Shown here: piece by piece, positions 1-11,070 of the stretch
Position numbering within the stretch: the first letter of the stretch is position 1
How the letters are laid out: every line of letters begins with the position of its first letter
The notes under the pieces: model-generated
The model's database searches: none
Told to the model about the DNA's origin: nothing
What the model saw: the letters and a program-made list of their open reading frames with translations, nothing else
NCBI GenBank assembly: GCA_018806985.1
Contig: JADANN010000364.1
Span: 4,891,001-4,955,000, forward strand
Length of the DNA stretch: 64,000 nucleotides
Origin: Angiostrongylus vasorum
Lineage: Eukaryota > Nematoda > Chromadorea > Rhabditida > Metastrongylidae
Direction of reading: 5' to 3'
Translations under genes and position numbers: made by a program

Positions 1-415
1 TAAAGCAGGGAGACGTTCGGGATCTTTCTTCACACTCTTCGAGTAGAAAAGCTTTTCAGAACCAAAGAATAGAAGGCATGTTAAAAGATGTGTTGTAGAT
101 ATAATATTCGCAGAAGAACTCTCAGATATACATCATCGATTAAAGTGAATTAAACATTTGTTTTATTCGATATCCTCGCTAGCATCCAACAATGGACAAC
201 GTCCTATTTTGCTCAGTTACCCTTACGAGTTCCCACGATGGAAGAGTTCCGTTACGGTTTTATATGTACTGGAATATCTAACTAGTAATGACCCATGTGT
301 TTGGTAACTGAAAAACCCTTCACTATTGGCGGATTTCTACTCCAGTCAAAGATGAAAGTACAAATTTTCATTATTTAATGATAAAAAGCCATTTCATATC
401 CTAAGGAAATGAATT
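1..415. other. No feature seen
   Basis: AT-rich sequence with no long open frame, no splice-site-bounded coding segment and no match to the repeat families found elsewhere in this window. Confidence 0.4.
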
Positions 416-784
416 CCTCCTAACGTTTCACCGCCTCATCGTGGCTGGGAGGTGTTCCTGGGTGTCGGACTGCGATGTACAGCGGGGGGATTCATTCACC
501 CCGGCAGGGTCTCCCAAGCAGAGAAGGAGTCCGGAATTCCCATCAGGGAGCTATCATCATCAGCATAGCTAAGAGTAAACCAATACCAGGATCCGCCACC
601 TTCCTGGTATCAAAGTCGCATGGTGGCAAATCTCCCTCTGATCCATGAGGACAGAAACTGCTTAGAATGGTGGCGATTTGAGGAGGCTTTGGCCATGCTG
701 ACCTCGGGATTCCATGGAACCACAATGGCTTAACTAGCAGATCTCCGATAAATGGTGGTTATGCTGGGGGCCGGCACAACCAGT
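416..784 (-). repeat. Family-B interspersed repeat, copy 1
   Basis: This is the reverse complement of the repeat of about 380 bp also seen at 10215, 12282, 32856, 34902 and 51105. In sense orientation it begins with the 'GTTGTGC(G/A)GGC' block and the 'CCAGCATAATTTCC' block. It then carries 'GGTTTAGCCATTGTGGTTC' and 'GATTTGCCACCATGCGAC', and ends with 'GGCGGTAAACCGTTGGGAG'. No coding capacity, terminal inverted repeats or tRNA-like head was found, so its class is unknown. Confidence 0.8.
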
Positions 785-1375
785 GAGGACGGACCGTTCA
801 AGTGTTAGGTGTCAAGGAAATGAGTTCGCCACCCTGAAGAAAAAAGCGCTCCTCATCGGGGTACTAATTTTTCTTCACGGTTTATTGGAACAGTTTCTAA
901 CCGATTTCCAACCTAAATTCAAGTCCTCAAATGAAATCCATCACTCCAAAGAATTACTAGCACGATCACCTGACTAAATATCGATTTTCTTCTTCAGACA
1001 CATCAGTATGTATTTGTGTAATCAATCATTGAATCAATAAAGGTAGTCGTAATGTTAGGCGATCTTAATGTTCGTCCCTTCGACGGCTCTGTCTTAGTGA
1101 CTTTGCCATTCATTTCTAGAAACGAGAAAACGAAGTTAAATACTGTCACTAAGATCAATCCATCCCTTATTACAACATCAGTGTCAACAATATTTTTCAG
1201 AGAAGGAAACTATCGTCGAAATATCTACTATTAAAGTGCTGCGTAATTATAAAGGGCACAGAGTACAAACCAAGCGCCAAATTGTTGGTTAGGGTTTGAT
1301 TAGGACCGATGTTAAAATGTTCTGGAGAGTTTTAAGAATGTAATCAATTTTTTGTTTACTCCCCTATTTTTTTTT
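785..1375. other. No feature seen
   Basis: Short open frames (783-977 and 1052-1234) lack recognisable domains or consistent splice signals. No family repeat was recognised. Confidence 0.35.
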
Positions 1376-1540
1376 CATGGCAGGGTGTGATGTGAAATAC
1401 AACCACAACAATGCTGAAACATTTACAGAACTGATCGCAGGTGTCTGCGGTGGGGATTGAAAACGCTGTTACCCTTTTCGGGGGTAACTTGTTCACCACC
1501 ACACCATGCGGGTCCTTCGTTTCTGCCTTTCTCCTAGGCG
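1376..1540 (-). repeat. SINE-C (tRNA-like) copy
   Basis: In reverse complement it has an A-box-like 'TGGTGTGGTGGTGAAC' head, a diverged B-box region ('CAATCCCCACC'), then 'TTTCAGCATTGTTGTGGTTG' and 'CACACCCTGCCATG'. The same order recurs at 39640, 48775 and 59625. It opens the overlapping 128-residue plus-strand frame at 1441-1827, which is therefore not taken as a gene. Confidence 0.6.
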
Positions 1541-3295
1541 TTTTTTTGTTTAAGTTTTTTTTAGTCTCAATTTTAAGAATGTCGGATTGTCCGAACCCAT
1601 TAGCACTGATACAATTGTCGCAACGAATAGTTTTTAAAAAAGAGCATAAACTGACCGTTGAATCAGTCACCATCTCTTACAAATGTGGAAATTGCAATCA
1701 CTTTCCTTTTCATAGCTGCTTATGCAAGCTATTTGGGATGAACACCAAAGCGCTATGTGATGACACAATTTTTGCTTTTTTTGTTTTTTCTCACGACTCA
1801 TTGCGATTAGCACACAAAGCCCTGTAATTCATTGATTCCAAATGCAGAGTTGGAGAACAAAGTGGACGAAGTTCATTGATCTCGATTTATTTTCTCTTCA
1901 GCAGCTTACTGTGGTGAAGCGATAGTGCCGAGTAAGTGAAATATGTGACAAGCGAGTCTTGTACATGTGATACAGCTGCTTCGGACGTCAAATCTGGGTA
2001 AATAAACATTTACGCGTCTAAAAACAAGTAATGGCAGAATTAATTCATACAGACTTCTTATTCATTAGGGATTGGCGTATATCAAGAGTGAGAGAGAATA
2101 GTTTTTGTAATGAACTGGTAAAGTAGGATGAGCAACAGATGACATGCATAAACAGAACTCATTTAAGGGGAGTAAAACGCAGTTGGTGGCGAATGGAAAG
2201 ATAAGAAGAAGATAGTTTTGTAAATGAGAAACACTCTTTGTGTACTGTCTTGGAATGGAACCCACCCACTGATGGAGTAGTGGACAAGCTCAGCATTCTA
2301 CGAGTTTGAAGTGACAGGCACCTATGGGGCGTGTGGTTCGTTAGAGATACAAAGAGGCCAAAGGAAAATAATGTAGTGATAACCATAGTCTTTCCCACTC
2401 CATATGGCACAAGCAATAACATTTCGTTGTACACTAGACGTGTATAACGAAAGCCGCGGTGCTAACACAACAGTATAACACCAACATAGCAATTATGTGA
2501 TAGATACATAGAGAATGTTTCCTATGTAACCCTCCCTTAGAATTAGTGTGAATGAGTGGGATTTTTGGCCTGGGGATGAAAGTGGCCCAGTATGCTGCTA
2601 ATTTCAGAGGAATATCAAGGAGAAATGATTGAAGTGAGGAGATATTTTGAACTGGACTCCTTGTGTTTATTTTGCTGAATAAAACCTTGTCCTGTATTTC
2701 TTATATTCGAGCAAAAAATTTGTTCAATGCAGATTCTGTGTGAGTCGTGACCCATGAAAAGCTGTTCTCTACACGTGTATAGCTCATCAAAAATTCTTTA
2801 TCGGATGAGTTCTCGCAGCGGCAGATTGTTATTGAACAAAAAGCGTATTCACCGTAGAGACTATCGTCGGTGTTCAAGTACATAGGTGTTTATGTGGTAC
2901 TTGACCATTGAAGTTTAACACTTGGACTCATCATTTTTTCATGATGAAGTTGTGAATCATTCAGGGCTTTTGCACAGTTACAACTGGGTTACGGTACAGA
3001 TGAATATTCAATGTCAACAAAACTGTTTGTTGAAGAGCCAGGTGTTCATCAGTGTATTTCCAAATAGTGCACTGTTTCAAGGTCTTATTTGCATAACTTA
3101 CAATTGATATTATAAACATGACAATCAAATACTATTGTTTTGAAATATGCATTGCATGAAATTTTTTACTTTTTCATAATACTTACCTTCTTTATAACCT
3201 AAAGCTTTCATAGATGGGATGTTTAACATTTGATTCACATCCATTATAACTTGCAATCTTTGGAATTTATAATCTCTGTAACCTCCAACAATGCT
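1541..3295. other. No gene recognised
   Basis: Unique-looking, moderately AT-rich sequence. Short overlapping minus-strand frames at 2065-2434 and 2701-2883 have no domain signal and no supporting splice sites. I see no family repeats here. Confidence 0.35.
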
Positions 3296-3299
3296 CAGT

Positions 3300-3592
3300 G
3301 TAGAATTGGCGCAGTGGTCGTAGGCGCCCTGCGACACACACACATTTGGGATCGATCGCTGCGCGCGTGGCTCACCAAACCTTCTCTTACTCCAGAGTCA
3401 GCAAATTGGTACCAGACTTGTCTTGAAGATAGCAGCACTGGCTCGATACATCGGTAGGCCACCGCGAGCCATTGTAAAGGCCGGATGTGCAAACAGTCAC
3501 CTCCAACGATGCTCAGTGTAGTCGAATGCATGGCGCATCCCTCAAGGGTTGATCAGCGCCGAGAGCTTCATCCTTTATCCTTATCCTTATAA
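3300..3592 (+). repeat. SINE-A (tRNA-derived) copy
   Basis: It has an A-box-like 'TGGCGCAGTGGTCGTAGGCGC' block, and a B-box-like 'GGGATCGATC' follows about 35 bp later. The central core ('CACCAAACCTTC', 'GGTACCAGACTTGTCT') and the long tail ending 'GATCAGCGCCGAGAGCTT' follow in the order shared by all SINE-A copies. It is about 290 bp long with a T-rich 3' end. Confidence 0.85.
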
Positions 3593-3857
3593 CTCAGAAC
3601 TTTTATTGGCAGCATTATCTACATGTAGTTTACACTAACGCCATACTTTAGTGCCTCATGTCACGAGGTTTTAAGCACGACATGAGTGTGTTCCAGAACG
3701 CATCGTTAGTGTTTCTGGATGCCGCCAAGCTTTTTTTATTTTTAACTTCAACTTTTTGTTTTTAAAATTTTGAAGTTTCGAAGTCACTGGCAGTTTTTTT
3801 GAAGATTTGATTTCTACACAAAGCTTAAAACGAAGACGTTTTGGAAACTTTATACAT

Positions 3858-4030
3858 ACCATTGTAAATATGACTTTCATTTAACCTCGATATAAGTGAG
3901 CGTGCTTTATTGCACTGATAAGCTAACACGAGCTTGTTAGCACATATTTATTGCTCTAACGTTCCGACGTCTTCGTGTTCCGCAGAGCCGAAGATCCAAG
4001 TCGATGGTCCCCAGTCGATATACATACTTT
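3858..4030 (-). repeat. Penelope-like element 3' tail fragment
   Basis: The reverse complement carries a 'GAAGACGTCGGAACGTTAG' box followed by the 'GCTAACAAGCTCGTGTTAGC' and 'TTATCAGTGCAATAAAG' stretch. This is the same succession found after the Penelope-like coding remnants at 8.0-9.7 kb and at 10060-10175. It is non-coding. Confidence 0.55.
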
Positions 4031-4262
4031 AGCGTTAGAACGAAGTCAGTTTTAAAGGTCTACCAAATTCTATACTCTTCAAGTATTTTAGTTATTGAAC
4101 AGTTATCTGCAGTTATCGAAAAACTAGTGTCATCCCTATGTGTTTAACACATATGCAAGTTAATTTTACCTAGTATTTAATTGTTTTTTTCATTTACAGT
4201 CACTACGATGAATCATGGTTGTATTGTTGAATGACCGAATATAAGAACACCGACATACTGTT

Positions 4263-4264
<2 letters not shown>

Positions 4265-4322
<58 letters not shown>

Positions 4323-4331
4323 CATATATAT
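4265..4331. repeat. (TA)n microsatellite
   Basis: About 65 bp of alternating T and A with two single-base interruptions, immediately upstream of the SINE-D copy at 4361. A second, longer TA tract lies at 55880-55985. Confidence 0.95.
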
Positions 4332-4360
4332 TGTGAAAGCGGATGGGGATATGGTGATAT

Positions 4361-4729
4361 GGGCGGATAGCACAGTGGTAGTGATGTCCGTCATCACGAG
4401 CATGGTGCTAGTTCAATTCCGCACTGGGCCAATCTTCTCATCCCCCCGGGGTCGAGAAGTTGGTACCGGACTTTGTCTGCGAAAAAAATCACACTCTGCA
4501 ATCCAACTGGGTACGCTCCAGAATCTCGGGACTCTACAAAGAATTGCTGGACCAGCATTCTACGACATTCAAGATGAAATGGAAATCCTCAAGCAGCAAC
4601 CGAAGCCACACGTCATAGTTGGAAGATCTTCGTCAATGATGGATGCGAGGAAACGAAATGGATGTGAGAAGTGCTGTGATCCGCACATTAGGCGTGAAGA
4701 CGGGTCATATGAAAAAAAAAGAAAATAAA
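4361..4729 (+). repeat. SINE-D (tRNA-derived) copy with target-site duplication
   Basis: The head reads like a tRNA gene 5' half: A-box-like 'TAGCACAGTGGTAGTGATG' and B-box-like 'GGTGCTAGTTCAATTCC'. The core shared with SINE-A follows ('CATCCCCCCGGGGTCG', 'TTGGTACCGGACTT'), and then a SINE-D-specific tail ('CAGCATTCTACGACATTCAA'). An 11-bp direct repeat (ATTGTGAAAGC at 4330-4340 and ATTGTGAGAGC at 4730-4740) flanks the element and looks like a target-site duplication with one mismatch. The plus-strand frame through it (4231-4728) is a by-product. Confidence 0.85.
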
Positions 4730-4740
4730 ATTGTGAGAGC

Positions 4741-5165
4741 AAATGCTAACAGCACAGTAGTTGACTGAGTTCTAGAACAGCACGCAATAATTCGAAAGGT
4801 TTGAAAAGCATGGGAGATTGTAAAGGGGGGACTTAAAGAGGAACTTAAAGGATACTAGGAGGTCAGAAGAATCCAAATTGCTCGAAAAATAGAGAAAAGC
4901 CGAACTGGAGAGCGAAAATTGCAATAGAAGGAGCAGAATAACAGAAGCGTCATTTGCTATGGAGATGAGTAGGTCGACATGAATTGAATTCATCTTTCAA
5001 ACAGCATTTTATAGAATAAGAAAAAAAAGTGGCGTAAAAAACTTCTCCGATCATCATGGTGCGCTCTAGAGGATCACAGCTTATTGGAATTAGTATTCCA
5101 CGTTTATACACCGAAATCTTTGGAATACTATGCACTAATAATGTAAACCGATTCTCACTTAAACT
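4741..5165. other. No feature seen
   Basis: AG-rich stretch between SINE-D and the RTE copy. No gene or family repeat was recognised. Confidence 0.35.
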
Positions 5166-7945
5166 CAGCATCACCTTTGTCACCTGTCCTCCCGTTGATC
5201 ATCGAATGACTCGAGCGGACGCTAGGAATGTTTCACTTTTCCCTGTCTTGTGCAAGAGTAACCCATTGGGTTCTCCTCGCTTTAGGGACTCGTTGAGCAT
5301 CATATTTTTCTTCTAGTGTCCTAGTGAAGAACTCTTATCTTCGGGTCGGTGGTCTTCCTGCTGTGCGTTTGAGATCCCGAGGAATCCAGTCACTAACGGC
5401 TCTTGTCCATCGGTTGTCATTCGTACGCAATGCGTGTCTAGCCCACCTTATCTTCGGCAGTTTGGCGTAGAGAACGGCATCTTTGATTTTTGATCGTTGA
5501 CGCAGGTCAGAGTTTCGGATCCTCTCCCTCACCTGTGTAACACGGGATGCTCCTAGCATCGTCCTTTCGACTGCGCGTTCAATAACGCTGACCTTTCATC
5601 CTGCTTACGCAGCGATCGGCTTCCTGACGCATAGGTTAAGGCAGGAAAAATCGTTGAGCAGAGGTCACGGAGTCGGACATTGTTAGTTCCCCTGACTACA
5701 TCCTCAATGCTACTGAAAGCTCCCCAAGCCGCTCACTTCCTTCTGCTCAACTCTGGAGATAAGTCGTTCATCATGTTGATTTCCCGACCTAGATAGACAT
5801 AACTGGAGCATTCGGAGATATTCGTTCCGTTGAACGTGAATCTGCATATGAAACCAATTCGCCTTTAATGGACATCGCTTTTGTGAGGTTTAGTCGAAGA
5901 CCCTTTTTCCAAACACTTAATCAAAGTCGGCAAGCCTACGTTCCGTTTGGCTGTTTGGTGTTGTGAGAATGATGATATCAGCAAAGCGCCATATTATCCC
6001 ATTCCAATGTTCGCATGACGTTCTGAAGGGTGGCGGTAAATAATTTTGCCGAAATGGTATCGCCTTGCCTAACCCCTCTTTTGACGTCAGTGTTAATATA
6101 GCGGCGAATTGGTTTCATATGAGCGTTGTAGAATGGTGATATATTGGTTGTGAAATTTTTTGTACAACTCACGAAGACTCTTTACGTACTGAGTGGGGAC
6201 TCCTTGACTATCAAGGGCTTCCATTACTGCTTCTATCTCATTTGAATCAAAGGCCTTCTGTAAATCGATGAAAGTGAGACAGAGCGGTATTTTGTACTCT
6301 CGCGACAGTTCGATACTTCAATGAGTCTTGTTATCGTGTGGATATGGTCCAACGTACTAAATCCTTTTCGAAACCCTGCTTGCTCACCTAGCTTTTTGTA
6401 AATGACAGACAGCAAGCAGATCAGACGATAGTTGTCGATATCTTGGAGGTCACCCTTCTTGGACAACGGCGTGGTCTTGCTGGTTTTCTACTGAATAGGA
6501 TCTTGCATTCAGAAAGGTAACGTGTGGAGAGCCGAGCCAGGGTGTCTACGAGGACTGGCGGAAGGTTCTTCAGGTGTTCAGATTCCATCCTAAGCGGCCT
6601 TGGTGATGGCAGACGTTTCTTGGTGACTTTCGAACTTTCAGCTTGCATAGTGTTAACTTGAACATGTTTAATGAGCCGATCGTATTCCTTGTCGACGATC
6701 GTTTACCTCGTCGATGTTATCGAGAACGGCATCTTCCCAAGAACCGACTAATGAACTGAATAAGCCATACTTTATGGTAGTTATGGGATTTCGTTTTTTG
6801 AACTTAGCGGGTTCCTCTTCTTTGCGTTAAAAATGAAACCTTGCAAGAAAGAAGCGATGACCGTAGGCTTTTGGGAGAGCAACGAAATCGGTTAAGCAAA
6901 ACCTTTGATTTACTATGATATAGTCTGCTTCGTTATGGCACTCTCCATTGGGAGACGCCCAGGTCCGACGTTGAGAGTGGGATTCTGGAATTGCGAGTTA
7001 CCATGTGAATGGTTTTGGCCGTCATGACAAACTCAGACAGGAGCTCATCCTCATTCCATTGTAGTCTGTGGGCCCCAATGTGACGTTCTTCACACGTTTT
7101 TCTAATTCCAGTCTTAGCGCTAAAATCTCCAATAATGATGGTAAGGAATGTATAACATAATCATAATTTTCTATGTAGAACTTCTTTAAGTCCTCAGAGA
7201 ACGCTTCGATTTCCTTTTTCACCATAGTTTGATGTCGGCGCATAAACGACAGAGATTATCAAAGCCGCTATTGCTCCACATCTCTTTAATCGTAAACCTC
7301 TGATTCGGGTTGTTAGTTGTTCGAATGAATCGATGTTCACGGACAAACTCGTTTTTGACGTGAACGCCGCTGACTACTCTATTGTCGCATGCTTCGAGGA
7401 ACTGTTCTTCTCCGGTGTAATAGAAGGCGTAGTCTGTCTCGGTCAGTCCAATAACTTTCTCGCTTACATGATCAAGTCTTCTATCCGGGATTCTAGTGCA
7501 AGTGTGCATAAATTGTAGGTACAGACCTTAGTTATTCGAGATTTAGGCAGCATAGAATTGCCCAGAGATTTCAGCAGCTCTGCCGTATCGGGTGCTCTTT
7601 CAGAGTTTAGAGAATGAGGTCTTTTATTTTTACTGCATTTAGCTCTTTGATAACCCCGTATAGCTTGTTGAGCTCTGGACGTGGGGGGATGGGTATAGTC
7701 ACGGGTAGTTTGCCAATCTCTCCCTGAGCCAATCTCCTGAATGGATGGGCAACTTGTTTGTTGGAAGCGACTTCTAACCACCTCCCATATATTTTTCCTG
7801 TCACTTGATTGCAGTCCTTTGGCCAAATTGACTCGTAGAATACAATCCGCATAAAGGGGAGCACGCATGATGTCCAGGTACTCGTGTGACTTCTCGTAAA
7901 GCAGAAGGTATCAGGCAAATTTCACCCACTATCCCCCCACCTGGG
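5166..7945 (-). mobile_element. RTE-type non-LTR retrotransposon, near full length, broken
   Basis: Read on the minus strand, this holds an apurinic-like endonuclease region (about 7540-7020, including a 'VIGLTETDYAF' segment). A linker follows (about 6650-6420, 'KNLPPVLVDTLARLSTRYL'), then reverse transcriptase pieces (6466-5978, '[18 protein letters not shown]' and 'DVKRGVRQGDTIS'). The C-terminal region is at 5559-5335 ('[16 protein letters not shown]'). Together these match the domain order of RTE elements. Frameshifts and stops split it into at least six frames and part of the palm domain is lost, so it cannot make an active protein. About 450 bp upstream of the endonuclease (to 7945) match the 5' region of the copy at 51.9-54.9 kb. 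Confidence 0.85.
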
Positions 7946-8029
7946 GAAGCCGCCACGTTGCCTCGCGACAAACCAGCATGAGATCCCTCTATGAGGGAAA
8001 TTTGTGGATTTCGGTATGAATAATCAATA

Positions 8030-8345
8030 CGCTTTGTTTCATGGATAAGCTAACACGAGATTGTTACTAACCGTTTATTCGTCTCAACTTGCAAGGCTGA
8101 CTTTCTGTTATGCTCGGCATTGATCATGTAGTTCGCTGTTTTCTTTATGAGCAAACACAGGGTTGTTAGTTTATTCCTTATTTATAAAAAAGGTGATGCT
8201 GCAGCGGATTTCGCCTCCCTACGAGCCTGAAAGGTCAAGTTGACCACAATTTAGTCGGTCAGACAACTTCATAAGCAAAACAGAAAAGTCACGAAACCAA
8301 GGTTTTGATTGAATTGCGAACAAAACAGCTTCTTCGCACACTCAT
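8030..8345 (-). mobile_element. Penelope-like element 3' tail, inverted relative to the copy at 8860-9735
   Basis: In reverse complement this reads 'AAGCTGTTTTGTTCGC', 'GACTTTTCTG', 'GTCAACTTGACCTTTCAGG', a degenerate 'GGAGGCGAAATCCGCTG' box, then 'TGTGTTTGCTCATAAAG'. The same succession is on the plus strand at 9515-9720. The two tails therefore form outward-facing inverted arms around the coding remnant, a configuration typical of rearranged Penelope-like copies. Confidence 0.65.
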
Positions 8346-8859
8346 CGCTTTCCGGTATGTAAGCCATACTCGGATTTCTCATGCAGCGCAAAGCAGAAGA
8401 CATCGATAGCAATCGATGGCCCTCTTAAAGAAGTGCTTAGCCTGCTCAATATTTAGATGGTTTGGGAAGTGTTTCCCACAAAAGAGAGGGTTGGCAGAGG
8501 GGACAGCGCAGCGACTGGCAACAAGCCTTGCCATTGCATTTATGTCTAAGGTGGAAGCACCAGTAACTGATCCCGGGCATTACTCTACTGCAGATATGCA
8601 TATGACTGCTTTGTCATTGGCTCCATACAAAAGGAGGTTGACAAATGTTTTAAGTTATTGAACGAGCAGTCAGAGTACGGTTGTCTATCCGAGAAGGACC
8701 AAAAGAAATCTTGCTTCCATTTCTGAACGTTCAAATTACCCTATCCGGAAATTACTTCTTTCTCTCACCCCTCAAAAAGAGTGTTTATAAGGAACATGTT
8801 CCGAACAGCAACCAATGTGTGCATAGTATAGGAGCACAAGGATGAATCCCTAAACGTGG
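8346..8859 (+). other. Unassigned segment, probably decayed Penelope-like sequence
   Basis: It lies between the inverted tail and the recognisable GIY-YIG region. An 81-codon frame (8416-8661) has no domain I recognise. Position suggests degraded element sequence, but no motif proves it. Confidence 0.3.
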
Positions 8860-9735
8860 AGCGGAAAAACCATCTCCAATGGTTGTGAAACTGTAGCTCC
8901 TTTACAAGAGTGCTCAGGAAAACCTAAGCCCCTAAACGATAACTCTAGCGATAATGAGGTCCCGTTTATCCTGCCCTTCATTTTCAACGAAATGAATGCA
9001 GCCGTACAACCTTGCTTAAGAAGGGCCGGTTCAGAGAAATCGGCAGCAATGATCGAAAAACCGAGCGTCTATGCACAACGCAAAATCCCTTAATATGCCC
9101 TAACGGTAGAGACGCTGATTGCATGAGTTCGGGCACGGTTTATCTGATCTCTTGTAAAGCGTGCGCTGAAGAATACATTGGTGAAGCATGTAGACAACTT
9201 TGTGTTCGTATGAAGGAACACCTAGTCGCTAAACATAAAGTTGAACCAAATATTCCACTAGACGCGTATAGGACACAGGGACATAACTGAGAAGATTTTG
9301 AAGTAGAAGTTATCATCCTCTCACAGAAATCGAAAACTTCAGTTCCAAGAATCTCAAAAAGGACCAGACGGAGGAATACCTCATAATCACGCGTGATCTA
9401 GCACATTATTTAAGGCAGATATGTTAATGTGAGAGGATTACTGCGCTTCCATGTGGACTCAGTTCGATTAGTCTCCACGTGAAATACTCAGTGGACGACT
9501 CACAGAAACAGTGAATGTGTGAAGAAGCTGTTCTGTTTTCGATTGGATTAAAATTTTGGTTTCGCGACTTCATTTTTTTAAGTTATGGCGGTGTTTGACT
9601 GACCATATTATGGTCAACTTGACCTTTCCAGACACTGAAGAAGGCGAAATCCTCCAAAACGTCAGCTTTTTTGTAAATAAAGAATGAATTGACAGAAACC
9701 ACGTGTTTGCTCATCAAGAAAACATTGAATTACTC
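8860..9735 (+). mobile_element. Penelope-like element: GIY-YIG endonuclease remnant and 3' tail
   Basis: The frame 9012-9290 encodes the C-terminal part of a Penelope-like polyprotein. It has a Cys-containing 'CPNGRDADCMSSGTVYLISC' segment, then 'CAEEYIGEACRQLCVRMKEHL', which is the GIY-YIG-type pattern (here VYL and YIG) with the downstream Arg and the Glu-His pair. Reverse transcriptase sequence is absent, so this is a 5'-truncated copy. After the stop come 'CTGAAGAAGGCG' and 'AAAACGTCAGCT' at 9635-9670, then the 'CGTGTTTGCTCATCAAG' tail found at several other sites. Similar coding remnants occur at 61.9-62.9 kb. Confidence 0.75.
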
Positions 9736-9739
9736 AGCT

Positions 9740-10175
9740 AGAGTTTCGACGTCTTCGTCCTCATCCGAGTCGATGATCCGAGTCGATGTTCCACAGCCGT
9801 TTGTCCTCTTGATATGGCGTCTTCGACTTCGTATCGAGTCAAATCTTCTTCAGTGGATCACCGGTCGTATGAACTAACCACAATCGACGACGCTCTTTTA
9901 TAAACAGTGGTTGTTGATAGTGACTGCTCGTTGATAATAAAGTGTTTCTCAACGGAGAATCCTTCTTGCACCAGTCGCTATCAGATATGCTTGCATATGG
10001 AGAAGTAATGCTATTATAACTGGAAGGAACTGCAACCACTAATTGTCGGACTATCGACTTTGAAGTGGATAAAGACGTCGAAACGTTGGCCGAATAACTA
10101 TTTGGTAACAACCTCGTGTTAGCTTATCAGTAAAGGAAACTGCATTGATTATTCATACCGAGGTTGAATTAAAGT
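9740..10175. repeat. Inverted pair of second-type Penelope-like tails
   Basis: At 9745-9835 the minus strand has a box around 'GAAGACGTCGAAACTC'. At 10060-10175 the plus strand has 'AAAGACGTCGAAACGTTGGC' followed by 'AACAACCTCGTGTTAGC' and 'ACCGAGGTTGAATTAAAG'. The arms point away from each other and the 220 bp between them have no coding signal. Confidence 0.55.
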
Positions 10176-10214
10176 CAATTCACAATAGTATTTATTACTA
10201 TTTTTGACATTGAC

Positions 10215-10590
10215 ATCTGTTGGCCCCTCTTTACTAGTTGTGCGGGCCTTAGCATAATTTCCATTCCTTAGAGATTTGCTGGTTTAGCCATTTTGGTTCC
10301 CTGGAGTCTTAAGGTCAGCCTGACCAAAGCCTCCCTCAAGTCGCCACCATTCTAAGCAGTTTCCGCCCTCATGGATCAGAGGGAGATTTGCCACCATGCG
10401 ACTATGTTGATACCAGGACGGTGGTAATTCTTGATACCGGTTTATTCTTAGTTGGGCTTCCAGGTGGAAACGTCGGACCCCTTTTCAGCTTGGGAGATCT
10501 TGCCGGGTGATGAATCCCCACGCTGTTGATCTCAGGCTGACACCTAGAGACATCTACCAGCCACAATTAAGCGGTAGACCGTGGGGTGGA
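10215..10590 (+). repeat. Family-B interspersed repeat, copy 2
   Basis: Contains 'GTTGTGCGGGC', 'TTGCTGGTTTAGCCATT', 'GATTTGCCACCATGCGACTA' and a diverged end near 10585. It is slightly longer than average because of small insertions. Confidence 0.8.
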
Positions 10591-10790
10591 TCTATCACTG
10601 TACTACTTATTATTATCGATATTATTTTTTGTTACCAATATATCATAATTAGTGTAAATTATTATTATAATACATATTATAAACGTATAATACATATTAT
10701 GTGGCTACTTTAAAGTTAATAAACGTGATATGATGGTGATGGAAGCACACTGCCATTATCTGATCAAAACAACATTAATGAAATAACGAA

Positions 10791-11070
10791 GGATAAAATA
10801 AAGCTCTCGGCGTTTATCAATCCCCTGAGGGATGCGCTATGCATTCGACTTTATTGAGTATTGTTGGAGGTGATTGAACGCATATGCGGCCTTTACAGTG
10901 ACTCGCGGTGGCCTACCGATGCATCGAACCAGTGCTGCTATCCTCCCAGACAAGTCTGGTACCAATTTGCCGACTCCAGAGGGATGGAAGGCTTGGTGGG
11001 CCGTGAGCGCAGGGATCGATTCTACTTGTGTGTTGCAGTTGCGCCTTCAACCACTGCGCCAGGGGGTGCC
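10791..11070 (-). repeat. SINE-A copy
   Basis: The reverse complement shows the SINE-A core ('TTGGTACCAGACTTGTCTGG') and the tail ending in the 'CGCCGAGAGCTTTA' block. The B-box region is altered ('GTAGAATCGATCCCTGC') and the A-box head is eroded at the 11065 end. The plus-strand frames 10861-11269 cross it and are not genes. Confidence 0.85.

Noticed and set aside
1441..1827. 128-codon plus-strand frame
   Set aside because: The first third is antisense SINE-C and the rest is Phe-rich low-complexity sequence.
4231..4728. 165-codon plus-strand frame
   Set aside because: It is made of a TA microsatellite followed by a SINE-D copy.
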